Shown: positions 27,401 to 36,290, counted from the first letter of the stretch. The stretch: 64,000 nucleotides of DNA from Vibrio celticus (GCF_024347335.1 NZ_AP025463.1:1426001-1490000); one strand, 5' to 3'. The notes: generated from the letters alone by a model not told the origin. Translations and numbers: made by a program.

Positions 27401-28501
27401 ACACCACTTGAAGCACCGTTACTGGATTCTCTTGAGAAAGAGCTACGCCGCATGACGGGTGTGGAAGTGGTACGTGATGACTGGAAGTTAGACCAGATTC
27501 CAGAGCACTTAAAGGTAACATTCCGCGCTGTCGATCATCGCAAGCGTAAGCTGAAAGAACAGAAAGATCTGCATGAGCTGAAAGAGAGCCTGAAAGATAA
27601 GGTTCAAGAAACGCTTTCTAAAGTAGCAGACGACGATATCGAGCAGCAGAACCTGCACACGTGGAGCTTTGGTGAATTGCCAAAAGTCTACCAACAGAAA
27701 CGCGGCGGCTACGATGTTAAAGCCTTCCCTGCGTTGGTGGATACCAAAGACAGCGTAGAGATCAAACTGTTCGAAACCGAGCAAGAGCAGATCTCGGCAA
27801 TGAAATCGGGTCAGCGTCGTTTAATCCTGTTGAACGTGCCATCACCGATCAAATACTTGCACTCTAACCTGCCGAACAAATCGAAACTTGGCTTGTACTT
27901 CAACCCATACGGACAGGTACTCGATCTTATCGATGACTGTATCGCTTGTGGTATTGATAAGCTGATTGAAGAGAAGGGCGGTTTGGTTTGGGAACCAGAG
28001 CAGTTTGAAGCACTGAAAGAACACGTACGTGCAGAGCTGGGTGATACCGTAGTTGAGATTGCTCAACAGGTTGAAACCATCCTAACCACGGCATTCAGCA
28101 TCAGTAAAAAGCTGAAAGGACGCGTGGATCTTTCAATGGCATTCGCACTTTCTGACATAAAAGCTCAAGTAGAAGGTTTGATTTTTAAGGGTTTTGCCAC
28201 AGAATGTGGGTGGAAACGCCTGCCGGATATTCTACGCTATATGAGAGCGATTGAACGCCGCATGGAAAAACTGCCAATTGACCCGAACAAAGATCGTCTT
28301 CATATGATCAAAGTTGAGTCAGTAATGAATGATTACAAAGAACTGTTGAATAAAATTCCAAAAGGGATCGCGGTTCCAGAAAATGTAAAAGAGGTGCGTT
28401 GGATGATAGAAGAGCTTCGTGTAAGCTTCTTCGCACAGCAGCTCGGTACGCCTTACCCAGTATCAGATAAGCGTGTTAAAAACGCGATTGATGCTTGCTA
28501 A
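24434..28501 (+). CDS. hrpA: ATP-dependent RNA helicase HrpA
   Basis: This 1355-residue DEAH-box helicase has Walker A GETGSGKTTQLPK, the DEAH box in IIDEAHERSLN, motif III SAT, and motif VI QRKGRCGR. The HA2, OB-fold and long HrpA C-terminal domains follow. In E. coli HrpA acts on mRNA and on stalled or collided ribosomes. The start is a TTG behind AGGAC. The first 65 residues are an Ala/Lys/Gln/Ser-rich low-complexity extension not present in E. coli. It appears monocistronic. Confidence 0.95.
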   Translation: MTSSPEKADNNKNAAQPSSSQSKAKPNQAASKKSAEQSNTKKAEQSATNNKSSQNSPASLRKALNECMMRDRFRLSKRIAGASKIKNEQAKHAVFDEIALDIAKSMMTATQRAAQKPTIEYPEILPVSQKREDIAKAIAENQVVIVAGETGSGKTTQLPKICSELGRGRFGLIGHTQPRRLAARSVANRIAEEMETQLGEFVGYKVRFNDQISDNTQIKLMTDGILLAEIQHDRFLNQYDTIIIDEAHERSLNIDFIMGYLKELLPKRPDLKVIITSATIDPERFSKHFNNAPIIEVSGRTYPVDTRYRPLGGDESDSDRDQIEGIFEAVDELCDEGLGDILIFMNGEREIRDTADALSKRNLRDTEIVPLYARLSAGEQNRIFQSHTGRRIVLATNVAETSLTVPGIKYVIDPGTARISRYSYRTKVQRLPIEPVSQASANQRKGRCGRVAEGICIRLYSEEDFESRPEFTDPEILRTNLASVILQMTALGLGDIQAFPFVEAPDKRNIQDGVRLLEELGAIATAEPAANKNKNHGDDKKKLTAIGRKLAKLPIDPRLARMVIEAPRNRCLHEVMVIASALSIQDPRERPSDKQQSSDDKHKRFFDKESDFITFVNLWDYIKQQQKALSSNQFRKQCKQDYLNYLRIREWQDVYFQIHQAMRELDTKLNTEPGSYDGIHMSLLSGLLSHIGMKDQEKNEYQGARNARFHIFPASGLFKKQPKWIMSAELVETSKLWGRVIAKIQPEWIEPLAKHLIKRSYSEPHWSKKQAAVMAHEKVMLYGIPIVPKRLVNYGAIDATVSRELFVRSALVEGEWETKHAFFKQNRKLLQEVEELEHKSRRRDILIDDDELFDFYDQRVGEEAVSGRHFDTWWKKTSQKTPELLNFEKSMLFRGDASHVTDLDYPNFWHQNGIKLKLSYQFEPGDDNDGVTVHIPLPILNQIDQNGFDWQIPGLRQELVISLIKSLPKTLRRNFVPAPNYADAFLARVTPLEAPLLDSLEKELRRMTGVEVVRDDWKLDQIPEHLKVTFRAVDHRKRKLKEQKDLHELKESLKDKVQETLSKVADDDIEQQNLHTWSFGELPKVYQQKRGGYDVKAFPALVDTKDSVEIKLFETEQEQISAMKSGQRRLILLNVPSPIKYLHSNLPNKSKLGLYFNPYGQVLDLIDDCIACGIDKLIEEKGGLVWEPEQFEALKEHVRAELGDTVVEIAQQVETILTTAFSISKKLKGRVDLSMAFALSDIKAQVEGLIFKGFATECGWKRLPDILRYMRAIERRMEKLPIDPNKDRLHMIKVESVMNDYKELLNKIPKGIAVPENVKEVRWMIEELRVSFFAQQLGTPYPVSDKRVKNAIDAC

Positions 28502-28644
28502 AGGAATAAAGCTAGACGCAATGGCAAGGTTTGGGTATAAATCTTGCTTATTGCATTACTAATTGAATAGTTATTACATACAGGGCGACTTGGTGGCAAT
28601 TTATTACCACTCAAGGCCTGCCACTAGGACGAAAAAGGTCGAAT

Positions 28645-29139
28645 ATGAAAAAAACGTTATTGGCACTAGCACTACTAGGTGCATCTTCAACAGCAATGGC
28701 TGATTCTTGGTTGTACGGCGGTGTAATGGGTGGTCAAAACTCATTCGCTGGTGAAGATGAAAATGCAGTGGGCATCCACGTAGGTACAGGTATCCTTCCA
28801 CTAATTGGTGTTGAAGCGGGTTACTGGGACCTAGGTTCTTTCGACAACGTTAGCTACGGCAACCGTGCTAAACAAGGTGTTGACGTAAGCACAGCTTACC
28901 TAGCGATCAAACCAAGCATCGACTTCGGTCCTCTTCACGTATACGCGAAGGGTGGTCTTCACTCATACGAAGTGAAAGGCGATAACTTCAAGCAAGACGA
29001 CGTTGATATCATGTACGCTGTAGGCGCTGAATACTTCATCTTCGGTCCACTATCTGTAGGTGCTAGCTACCAAAACTTCAAAATGAAAGATGACGACGCG
29101 GGCGTTTTCTCTCTAAACGCAACTATTCACCTACTGTAA
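28645..29139 (+). CDS. Small outer-membrane beta-barrel protein
   Basis: This 164-residue protein has a signal peptide (cleavage after STAMA, near residue 19). An eight-strand barrel pattern follows (SWLYGGVMGG, VGIHVGTGILPLIGVEAGYW, LHVYAKGGLHSYEVKG, LSVGASYQNFKMKDD). Codon use is strongly biased to preferred codons, which suggests high expression. The fold class is OmpA-like/AcfA-like, with no peptidoglycan-binding domain. A terminator follows. Confidence 0.8.
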   Translation: MKKTLLALALLGASSTAMADSWLYGGVMGGQNSFAGEDENAVGIHVGTGILPLIGVEAGYWDLGSFDNVSYGNRAKQGVDVSTAYLAIKPSIDFGPLHVYAKGGLHSYEVKGDNFKQDDVDIMYAVGAEYFIFGPLSVGASYQNFKMKDDDAGVFSLNATIHLL

Positions 29140-29203
29140 TTAATCAGTAAAACTGATCGTAAATAACGGTCGGATAGTCGTTAAAGAGTTCGTTAGAATT
29201 CAT

Positions 29204-29235
29204 AAAAAATGCCAGCTTAATAGCTGGCATTTTTG
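29204..29235 (+). terminator. Rho-independent terminator (bidirectional)
   Basis: AAAAATGCCAGCT and AGCTGGCATTTTT pair around a four-base loop. The A and T flanks make it usable from both directions. Confidence 0.9.
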
Positions 29236-29293
29236 TATCTGTTAACCGGGTAATCGCAACTTTGTTTTCTTCTAACAGGTAGAGGGCAGGTGG

Positions 29294-30151
29294 TTACTTT
29301 TTACTGTTCAGAATACGCTGGATTCTTGGGTTAATCGCTTTGCCGTGTTGGCTTTCGTACTCTTCACGTTTTAAATCGTTTAGGTTCTTCACTGAGTTAG
29401 CGGCAAGCAGGAATTGTGGCAACTCCGTTTCTAGCATGCCTTTCTCATCTAAACGCTTCGCTTCCAAGTAGTACTTCTTAAACAGACCATCAAGCTTGTT
29501 TTCAGCCGTACGCTTCAAGTCGTACAGTTTGTTTTGGATTAACCACTTCTCAATCTTGTTCACCGCGGTGCGAGACAATACACGGATACGGCTATCCAGC
29601 AACTCTTCTTCCGTCAAAGAATCTTTCAGGATCCACAGTTCACCCATTTGCGGTGGCCAACTGTTGCCTAGTTGAATACGCTCATGACAGTGCATTAGCA
29701 CACGGTTTAGGCCGTCTGAATCAACAGAGTTGGCAAATTCGATGAACTTACCGCTTGGTTCACTACCGTACTGATATTCCCACTGTGTTTCGTATACGCT
29801 CAAAAAAGAACCGAACACATGGATACACCAATCTGTCAGCTCTAATTCTGCGGCATCTTGATCAACAACAGGCACTTGTTGAGACGCACCAGAACCTGCA
29901 GCTTGTGCCGCCGCTACTTTCACATCGGTACTTTGTGCTTCAATAACTTCAGGTACTACTGGATCTTTAGGCAGAACTGTAGCGTCAGGTACAACAGGTT
30001 GAGCTGGCTCAGAAGGTTGGCTTTTTGCCTTTTTGAATGAGCTGCTGCCTGAAGCGTTCAGATGGGCTAAGCTTTTGTCGATACCCATTTCCTTGAGCTT
30101 GTCCTGCATTTCCTGAATATTGAGAGGTCTTCTGCTGTTGTTGTCTTTCAT
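29294..30151 (-). CDS. Replication-type protein, possibly phage lambda P-like
   Basis: This 285-residue protein has a short basic N-terminus (MKDNNSRRPLNIQEMQDKLK), a Pro/Ala/Val-rich linker (about 45-100) and a helical C-terminal domain. The segment from FGSFLSVYETQWEY to NSWPPQMGELWILKDS resembles the core of phage lambda P, the helicase loader. This is a weak, by-eye match. The ATG has a GAGAAG ribosome site and lies 143 bases inside the end of the DnaT-like gene, in another frame. A DnaT-like neighbour supports a replication or restart role. Otherwise unknown. Confidence 0.6.
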   Translation of the reverse strand: MKDNNSRRPLNIQEMQDKLKEMGIDKSLAHLNASGSSSFKKAKSQPSEPAQPVVPDATVLPKDPVVPEVIEAQSTDVKVAAAQAAGSGASQQVPVVDQDAAELELTDWCIHVFGSFLSVYETQWEYQYGSEPSGKFIEFANSVDSDGLNRVLMHCHERIQLGNSWPPQMGELWILKDSLTEEELLDSRIRVLSRTAVNKIEKWLIQNKLYDLKRTAENKLDGLFKKYYLEAKRLDEKGMLETELPQFLLAANSVKNLNDLKREEYESQHGKAINPRIQRILNSKK

Positions 30152-30794
30152 TTTGCTTCTCGTTAACTAACCAGTACTGCAACTTGGATTCGATGCGTGA
30201 TATTGGCATTAGTTCATTGGCTTTGGCTTTATACCAGAGGACAAATTTTTTCCATACTAAACTATGGTCACCAGCAAGGCCGGAGAATTTAAACGCACGT
30301 TCCGCCCATGTTGGAATGATCTCTTCATCCAAATCATGCGTTGAAACGGTGTTACTGTTCATTGAGCCTCTGCCTTGTGGGCGAGGGGCATGTTGCATGT
30401 GTTGCATTGGCGCCGGAGCAGGCTGAAACTTAGGTACAGGTACAGGTGCAGGTGCAGGTGCAGGTGCAGTAGAGTAGACCGGAATACTATTGGCCGGTTG
30501 AACCTCAACGTGCGCCGCAGCTTGCTCTTGCTCAATGAGCATTTTGAAAACGTGAATCTCTTTTTTATCTCGATAATCTACTTTCACCTTATCGAGAAAA
30601 CCTTGGTCGACTAAACACTTAAGACAGTCGGCTAAACCAAACGTAGAGAGAGCACAAAGTTGACCTGCTGTTTGTAGGCACACATTGGTGTAGCCGAATT
30701 CGTCAGCACCGTCTGCAAGCATCAATAAAACCAGCTTTTCTGCAGGGCTAGAAGTATTCACTTGCCAAGCTAAATAAGAATATTTGGCGCTCAA
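30009..30794 (-). CDS. DnaT-like single-strand DNA-binding protein
   Basis: This 261-residue protein has an N-terminal winged-helix-like domain (about 1-90, MSAKYSYLAWQVNTSSPAEK). A Pro-Ala repeat linker (about 105-130) follows, then a DnaT DNA-binding domain (about 155-215) with PTWAERAFKFSGL and MPISRIESKLQYWLVNEK. In E. coli DnaT works with PriA/PriB/DnaC at restarted forks. The Gln-rich C-terminal 47 residues overlap the next gene in a different frame. It is the first gene of the pair. Confidence 0.75.
   Translation of the reverse strand: MSAKYSYLAWQVNTSSPAEKLVLLMLADGADEFGYTNVCLQTAGQLCALSTFGLADCLKCLVDQGFLDKVKVDYRDKKEIHVFKMLIEQEQAAAHVEVQPANSIPVYSTAPAPAPAPVPVPKFQPAPAPMQHMQHAPRPQGRGSMNSNTVSTHDLDEEIIPTWAERAFKFSGLAGDHSLVWKKFVLWYKAKANELMPISRIESKLQYWLVNEKQNERQQQQKTSQYSGNAGQAQGNGYRQKLSPSERFRQQLIQKGKKPTF
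30432..30467. repeat. Hexanucleotide tandem repeat (AGGTRC x6)
   Basis: Six consecutive AGGTAC/AGGTGC units encode the Ala-Pro/Val-Pro linker of the DnaT-like protein. As the unit is six bases, slippage would change linker length but not the frame. Confidence 0.85.
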
Positions 30795-31267
30795 TATCGT
30801 GTTCTCAAAAAAGGTAAGTCGTTGTCACTATTGTAAGTCACCCCTTACCGAATTTATAGCAACTTAACAGAAAACGACATTAGTAAGCCAAATATTGACC
30901 ATAAGGAGACGTCTGCCCCATAAAGTAAGCCTACAGTCATTCATTCTCACGGTTCGTGTTTGGAATCGTCGGGTAACTACCCATCGCAACTTACCGTGCC
31001 AGAAAGTAGATTTAGACAACCACTTTACACATAACAGTAGAAAGGCAGGGCTAAATAACAGTTGATGGAGTTCGATGGGCGTTCTTCTTAAGGGAGAACG
31101 TCTCAAATTTAAGATGAGCCATATTTAGAATGTTCAAAGTCGTCTTTTTATAAAGTGGATCAAACAATCGAATAAACCTACAGGTAAGATGGTTATATTT
31201 TTTCGAATATCTATAACCTCCGAATATGCATGTAAATCGTGCTGGTGGTATCGGCCTTAAGGGATTT
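30795..31267. other. Long divergent intergenic region
   Basis: This 473-base gap separates the DnaT-like operon from the hemerythrin-GGDEF gene. Open frames here have no coding character. One modest hairpin (CGTTCT...AGAACG, about 31080-31102) is visible. No promoter or RNA gene can be named with confidence. Confidence 0.4.
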
Positions 31268-32377
31268 ATGAATTCATTTAATTGGGATAAAAACTTTGAA
31301 ACAGGCATTGGTGTTGTAGATGAACAGCATCAATACCTTGTTGGTTTTATCAACCACTACGGAAACCTGCTGTCAGAGAACACTATCTCTATCGACGACA
31401 TTAACATCGCTTTACTTGATCTCACACGCTATGCCGAATTTCACTTTAAAGAAGAAGAATCTTTGATGAGAGATTGCGGTGTACATGAGTTACACATTGA
31501 AGAGCATATCAAAGTGCATCGTGTATTTATGCAAGATATCTACAGTATGCAAGCTTTCATCATAGAAGAAGATCAGACGTCAGCACGGCAGTTACTTAAT
31601 TTCTTGATCCACTGGCTTGCTTACCACATCCTCGGTATCGACCAAAACATGGCGCGACAAATGACCGCCATAGAAGAGGGCGCGACACCTCTGCAAGCCT
31701 TTGTAGCGGAAGAAAAGCAGCAAGATTCTGCGACTGTCCCGCTGTTGGCTGCGCTTAACGGCCTGTTTGAACAAGTCTCTGAACGAAACAAACAGTTGTT
31801 ACGCTTCAACCAGTTACTCGAAGATAAAGTTGAGGAACGTACGGCAGAATTAAAACGAGCGAACAAGAGACTTGAAGAATTGTCATTAACCGACTCTCTT
31901 ACTAATTTGCATAACCGTCGTAGTGCTTTTAAACAGTTAGCGCTGCATTGGCAAGACTCCAAAGAACTAGGCATGCCTTTAGTGTGTATTATGATTGATG
32001 CCGACCACTTCAAGCGCATTAATGACACCAGCGGCCATGATGCAGGCGACTTGGTGCTACAAACCCTCTCGCGTGAACTGAAAAACACGTTCCGTAATGA
32101 TGATATTGTTTGCCGGTTAGGTGGCGATGAGTTCTTGGTTATTTGCCCAAACACCGACCTTAAAGGTGGGATGTACATCGCGGAAACCGCTCGACAGAAA
32201 GTGTCTGAATTAGAGGTTGAAACCAGTCATCAAGTTTGGATTGGCAGTATTAGTGTCGGTGTCGCTGAGATAACCGAAGAATTCGGCTCAATGAACGATT
32301 TGATTAAAGCCGCCGATGAATCCGTTTATTTAGCGAAAAACGCGGGGAAGAACAGCGTTTGTTCGATTCAGATTTAG
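31268..32377 (+). CDS. Bacteriohemerythrin-diguanylate cyclase
   Basis: This 369-residue soluble protein joins an N-terminal hemerythrin domain to a GGDEF domain. The di-iron ligands are visible: His21 in DEQHQYL, His59 and Glu63 in HFKEEE, His80 and His84 in EEHIKVH, and His/Asp in HILGID. A coiled-coil linker (about 180-215) leads to RLGGDEF, with an intact inhibitory site RNDD five residues upstream. The Vibrio cholerae homologue near pheS is a known oxygen/redox-responsive cyclase. The start at 31268 has AAGGGA before it; the frame upstream is not used. Confidence 0.92.
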   Translation: MNSFNWDKNFETGIGVVDEQHQYLVGFINHYGNLLSENTISIDDINIALLDLTRYAEFHFKEEESLMRDCGVHELHIEEHIKVHRVFMQDIYSMQAFIIEEDQTSARQLLNFLIHWLAYHILGIDQNMARQMTAIEEGATPLQAFVAEEKQQDSATVPLLAALNGLFEQVSERNKQLLRFNQLLEDKVEERTAELKRANKRLEELSLTDSLTNLHNRRSAFKQLALHWQDSKELGMPLVCIMIDADHFKRINDTSGHDAGDLVLQTLSRELKNTFRNDDIVCRLGGDEFLVICPNTDLKGGMYIAETARQKVSELEVETSHQVWIGSISVGVAEITEEFGSMNDLIKAADESVYLAKNAGKNSVCSIQI

Positions 32378-32688
32378 ATCTCGATTTACTTAAGATTTAG
32401 AACCATAGCTCTCGTCAGTTTTAGCGCTCAGGCCACTTTAAATCTAAAACCTAGCTCGCTTAATTTTTTGAGCGTGATTCGCCTCCAAATCAAGGAGTGG
32501 TACCAGTAATTGTTCCACTTCTTCCTACTCCTCATTAATATCCTGTTAAATTTGCCGTGTTTTTAGTCAATAACTTGCTCTTTTAGCGATTCAATTTGGC
32601 ATTGGTAGCGTGTTTGATTACTATGTGTAGCTATCTAAAAAAACTAATCATCCGATACGGACACTACCAACTGGTAGATGAGGAAATG
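32378..32688. other. Leader region of pheST
   Basis: This 311-base gap precedes pheS. It holds a possible 18-codon leader frame at 32510-32566 (TTG start, MFHFFLLLINILLNLPCF) with AAGGAG at 32492-32497. Competing short hairpins lie just before the pheS ribosome site (CTACCA/TGGTAG around 32664-32679, with TTGGTAG at about 32605 as a rival partner). This recalls the pheM attenuator of E. coli, but there is no clear T-run terminator. Confidence 0.35.
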
Positions 32689-33672
32689 ATGCAACATCTA
32701 GAAGAGATCATTGCTAATGCAACGACTGCTATTGATACAGCAGATTCGTTAGTCGCACTTGATGAAGTGCGAGTTCAGTATTTAGGTAAGAAGGGTGAAC
32801 TCACTCTTCAACTACAAAGCCTAGGTAAACTTCCACCTGAAGAGCGTCGCACTGCTGGTCAAGAGATCAACAAAGCGAAAGGTGCTGTTCAACAAGCGAT
32901 CGTAGCTCGCAAAGACGCACTTCAACGTGCAGAGCTTGAAGCGAAACTAGCTGAAGAAACTATCGATGTGAGCCTACCAGGTCGTCGCATTGAGAACGGT
33001 GGTCTTCACCCAGTAACTCGCACAGTTGAGCGTATCGAACAGTTCTTTGGTGAGCTTGGCTTTAGCACTGAGTCTGGCCCTGAGATCGAAGATGCATTCC
33101 ACAACTTTGATGCACTAAACATCGCAGACGATCACCCAGCTCGTACTGATCACGATACTTTCTTCTTCAACCCTGATCTAATGCTACGTACGCACACTTC
33201 TGGTGTTCAAATCCGTACGATGGAAAACGGCAAACCGCCATTCCGCTTCATTGCTCCGGGTCGTGTTTACCGTAACGACTACGATCAAACTCACACGCCA
33301 ATGTTCCACCAAGTGGAAGGTATGTTAGTTGATGAGAACGTAAACTTCGCACAACTTAAAGGCATTCTTAACGATTTCCTTTGTAACTTCTTTGAAGAAG
33401 AAGTTGAAGTGCGTTTCCGTCCTTCATTCTTCCCGTTCACAGAGCCTTCAGCTGAAGTTGACGTGAAACGTAAAGATGGCAAATGGCTAGAAGTTCTAGG
33501 CTGTGGCATGGTTCACCCTAACGTACTTCGCTCTGTTGGCATCGACCCTGAGAAATACTCTGGTTTTGCATTCGGTATGGGTGTAGAGCGTCTAACGATG
33601 CTTCGTTACGGCGTAAATGACCTTCGTGCGTTCTTCGAGAACGACCTTCGTTTCCTTAAACAATTCAAGTAA
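32689..33672 (+). CDS. pheS: Phenylalanine-tRNA ligase alpha subunit
   Basis: This is the 327-residue alpha subunit of the (alpha-beta)2 enzyme that charges tRNA-Phe. Class II motifs are clear: motif 2 around FRFIAPGRVYRNDYDQTHTP and motif 3 around FAFGMGVERLTMLRYG. The open frame begins 31 codons earlier, but the ATG at 32689 with GAGGAA upstream gives exactly the E. coli length. The specificity-pocket residues (AFGMG region) appear normal. pheT follows 18 bases later. Confidence 0.97.
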   Translation: MQHLEEIIANATTAIDTADSLVALDEVRVQYLGKKGELTLQLQSLGKLPPEERRTAGQEINKAKGAVQQAIVARKDALQRAELEAKLAEETIDVSLPGRRIENGGLHPVTRTVERIEQFFGELGFSTESGPEIEDAFHNFDALNIADDHPARTDHDTFFFNPDLMLRTHTSGVQIRTMENGKPPFRFIAPGRVYRNDYDQTHTPMFHQVEGMLVDENVNFAQLKGILNDFLCNFFEEEVEVRFRPSFFPFTEPSAEVDVKRKDGKWLEVLGCGMVHPNVLRSVGIDPEKYSGFAFGMGVERLTMLRYGVNDLRAFFENDLRFLKQFK

Positions 33673-33690
33673 TCCGGGGCAGTCAAAACT

Positions 33691-36078
33691 ATGAAATTCA
33701 GTGAATCTTGGCTACGCGAGTGGGTTAAACCTGCAATTAACAGCGAAGAGCTAGCTCACCAAATCACTATGGCTGGTTTGGAAGTTGACGATGTAGAACC
33801 TGTTGCTGGTGAATTCACCGGCGTTAAAGTAGGTAAAGTGGTTGAGTGCGGTCAGCACCCAGACGCAGACAAACTACAAGTAACTAAAATTGATATCGGC
33901 GAAGAAGAGCTGCTAGATATCGTTTGTGGTGCATCTAACTGTCGTCTTGGCCTAACTGTAGCAGTAGCAACAGTTGGCGCAGTACTTCCTGGTGACTTCA
34001 AAATCAAGAAAGCAAAACTACGTGGCGTTCCATCGCACGGCATGCTTTGTTCTTTCTCTGAGCTAGGTATCGACGTAGAGTCTGACGGCATCCTTGAGCT
34101 ACCAGAAGGCACAACGCTAGGTATGGACGTACGTGAGCTTCTTGAGCTTAACGACGTAACTATCGACGTAGACCTAACAGCAAACCGAGCAGACTGCTTC
34201 AGCATCCGTGGCCTTGCTCGTGAAGTTGGCGTACTAAACCGCGCAGACGTTACAGAGCCAACAGTTGACGCTGTTGCAACAAGCATTGAAGACACAGTAT
34301 CTGTTGAAATCAAAGCAACTGATGCTTGTCCACGTTACCTTGGCCGTGTGGTTAAGAACGTAAACGTGAAAGCGGAATCACCAATCTGGATGCAAGAAAA
34401 ACTGCGCCGTTGTGGTATCCGTTCAATCGACCCAGTTGTAGACATCACAAACTACGTGATGCTAGAGCAAGGCCAACCAATGCACGCATTTGATCTAGCT
34501 AAGATCGAAGGCGGTATCGTGGTTCGTCTAGCAGAGCAGGGCGAAAAACTAACACTTCTAGATGGCAACGAAGCTGAACTAAACAGCAACACGCTTGTTA
34601 TCGCTGACCACAACAAAGCACTAGCAATCGCTGGTATCTTTGGCGGTCAAGATTCAGGTGTTACTACTGAAACAACAGACGTACTTCTTGAAGCTGCATT
34701 CTTCGCACCGGATCACATCCGTGGTCGCGCACGTGCTTACGGCCTTCATACAGATTCTTCTCTACGTTTCGAACGTGGTGTTGACTCAACACTTCAAGCA
34801 GCAGCAATGGAGCGTGCAACACAGCTTCTAGTTGAAATCTGTGGTGGTGAAGTTGCGCCAGTAAACGGCAGCGAATCTGAAGCTGATCTTCCTAAAGCAA
34901 ACGTAGTTGCTCTACGTCGCGCTAAGCTAGACAGCCTACTAGGTCACGAAATCCCATCTACAGACGTAGTGGAAATTCTTACTCGCCTAGGTTGTCAAGT
35001 TGAGACTACGGACGCAGGTTGGACGGCAACGTCTCCATCTTGGCGTTTTGATATCGCAATCGAGCAAGACCTAATTGAAGAAGTAGGTCGTATCTACGGT
35101 TACGATAACATTCCAAACCAAGCGCCTAAAGCGGCACTTAAAATGAATGACCACAAAGAAGCTGACCAACCGCTTAAGCGCGTTCGTGACCTTCTTGTAG
35201 ACCGTGGCTACCACGAAGCAATCACATACAGCTTCGTAGAACCAGAACAGCAAAAACTTGTTGTACCTGGTGTTGAGCCGCTAATCCTGCCATTCCCAAT
35301 CTCTGCGGACATGTCAGCAATGCGTCTTGGCCTAATCCAAGGTCTTCTAAACACAGTTGTTCACAACCAGAAGCGTCAACAGTCTCGCGTTCGTCTATTC
35401 GAATCAGGCCTACGTTTCATCCCTGAAGCAACTGCTGAAAACGGCATGCGCCAAGAAATGATGCTTGCGGGCGTTATCTCTGGTACTCGTGGCGAAGAGC
35501 ACTGGGACATTGCAACAAACACTGTTGACTTCTTCGACCTGAAAGGCGACCTAGAAGCAGTTCTAGAGCTTTCTGCAAACGAAATCGCATACAGCTTCAA
35601 AGCAGCGAAGCACCCAGCACTTCACCCAGGTCAAACTGCGGCTATCGTAGTAGACGGCAAAGAAGTGGGTATCATTGGTACTGTTCACCCAGAACTAGAG
35701 CGTAAGTTTGGTCTTAACGGTCGCACTATCGTATTCGAAATCGAATGGGCAGCTATCAACACTCGCGTGCTTCCAGAAGCAGTAGCCGTATCTAAGTTCC
35801 CTGCAAACCGTCGTGATATCGCAGTTGTTGTTGACGAAGCAGTAGCTTCTGGCGACATCGTTGAAGCGTGTATCGCTGCTGGTGGCGAATTCCTAACAGG
35901 CGCTAAACTGTTCGACGTATACGTTGGTCAAGGCGTTGAAGAAGGTAAGAAGAGCCTAGCAATCGCACTTAGCCTACAGTCTGTAGAGCGCACACTTGAA
36001 GATGCAGACATCGCTGGTTCAGTAGATGCTATCGTAGCTTCAATCTCAGAGAAATTCGGCGCAGCACTTCGCGACTAA
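33691..36078 (+). CDS. pheT: Phenylalanine-tRNA ligase beta subunit
   Basis: This 795-residue beta subunit, identical in length to the E. coli protein, contains the tRNA-binding OB-fold (about 40-150), the B3/B4 editing module (about 210-400), the B5 domain and the C-terminal anticodon-binding ferredoxin fold (SKFPANRRDIAVVVDE). Strong codon bias marks high expression. In many gamma-proteobacteria ihfA comes next. Here a terminator and then a foreign-looking gene follow. Confidence 0.97.
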   Translation: MKFSESWLREWVKPAINSEELAHQITMAGLEVDDVEPVAGEFTGVKVGKVVECGQHPDADKLQVTKIDIGEEELLDIVCGASNCRLGLTVAVATVGAVLPGDFKIKKAKLRGVPSHGMLCSFSELGIDVESDGILELPEGTTLGMDVRELLELNDVTIDVDLTANRADCFSIRGLAREVGVLNRADVTEPTVDAVATSIEDTVSVEIKATDACPRYLGRVVKNVNVKAESPIWMQEKLRRCGIRSIDPVVDITNYVMLEQGQPMHAFDLAKIEGGIVVRLAEQGEKLTLLDGNEAELNSNTLVIADHNKALAIAGIFGGQDSGVTTETTDVLLEAAFFAPDHIRGRARAYGLHTDSSLRFERGVDSTLQAAAMERATQLLVEICGGEVAPVNGSESEADLPKANVVALRRAKLDSLLGHEIPSTDVVEILTRLGCQVETTDAGWTATSPSWRFDIAIEQDLIEEVGRIYGYDNIPNQAPKAALKMNDHKEADQPLKRVRDLLVDRGYHEAITYSFVEPEQQKLVVPGVEPLILPFPISADMSAMRLGLIQGLLNTVVHNQKRQQSRVRLFESGLRFIPEATAENGMRQEMMLAGVISGTRGEEHWDIATNTVDFFDLKGDLEAVLELSANEIAYSFKAAKHPALHPGQTAAIVVDGKEVGIIGTVHPELERKFGLNGRTIVFEIEWAAINTRVLPEAVAVSKFPANRRDIAVVVDEAVASGDIVEACIAAGGEFLTGAKLFDVYVGQGVEEGKKSLAIALSLQSVERTLEDADIAGSVDAIVASISEKFGAALRD

Positions 36079-36102
36079 TCTCTTCTGATAGATAGAAAAA
36101 CC

Positions 36103-36131
36103 AAAGGCCTCGCAATTGCGAGGCCTTTTTG
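36103..36131 (+). terminator. pheT terminator, AAGGCCTCGC type
   Basis: AAAGGCCTCGC and GCGAGGCCTTT pair perfectly around AATT, followed by TTG. It is the first of several near-identical terminators in 36-55.4 kb. Confidence 0.95.
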
Positions 36132-36290
36132 TTTTGTGATGAATAACGAATGGATATTAATTCGTGAAATTGGGTATCGTGACTTAAAGTCTATCCATGC
36201 AGTCAGATCATGTACTTTCATATAACTCCCTGTTATTGTTTTGAAAAATTAAAGATTAAATTTCGAACTTTTAGTATTGAGTAAAAATTT

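Noticed and set aside
31621..32178. 185-codon minus-strand frame antisense to the hemerythrin-GGDEF gene
   Set aside because: Ser/Arg-rich shadow frame opposite a clear conserved protein.
33852..34313. 153-codon minus-strand frame within pheT
   Set aside because: Created by the strong codon bias of pheT on the other strand.
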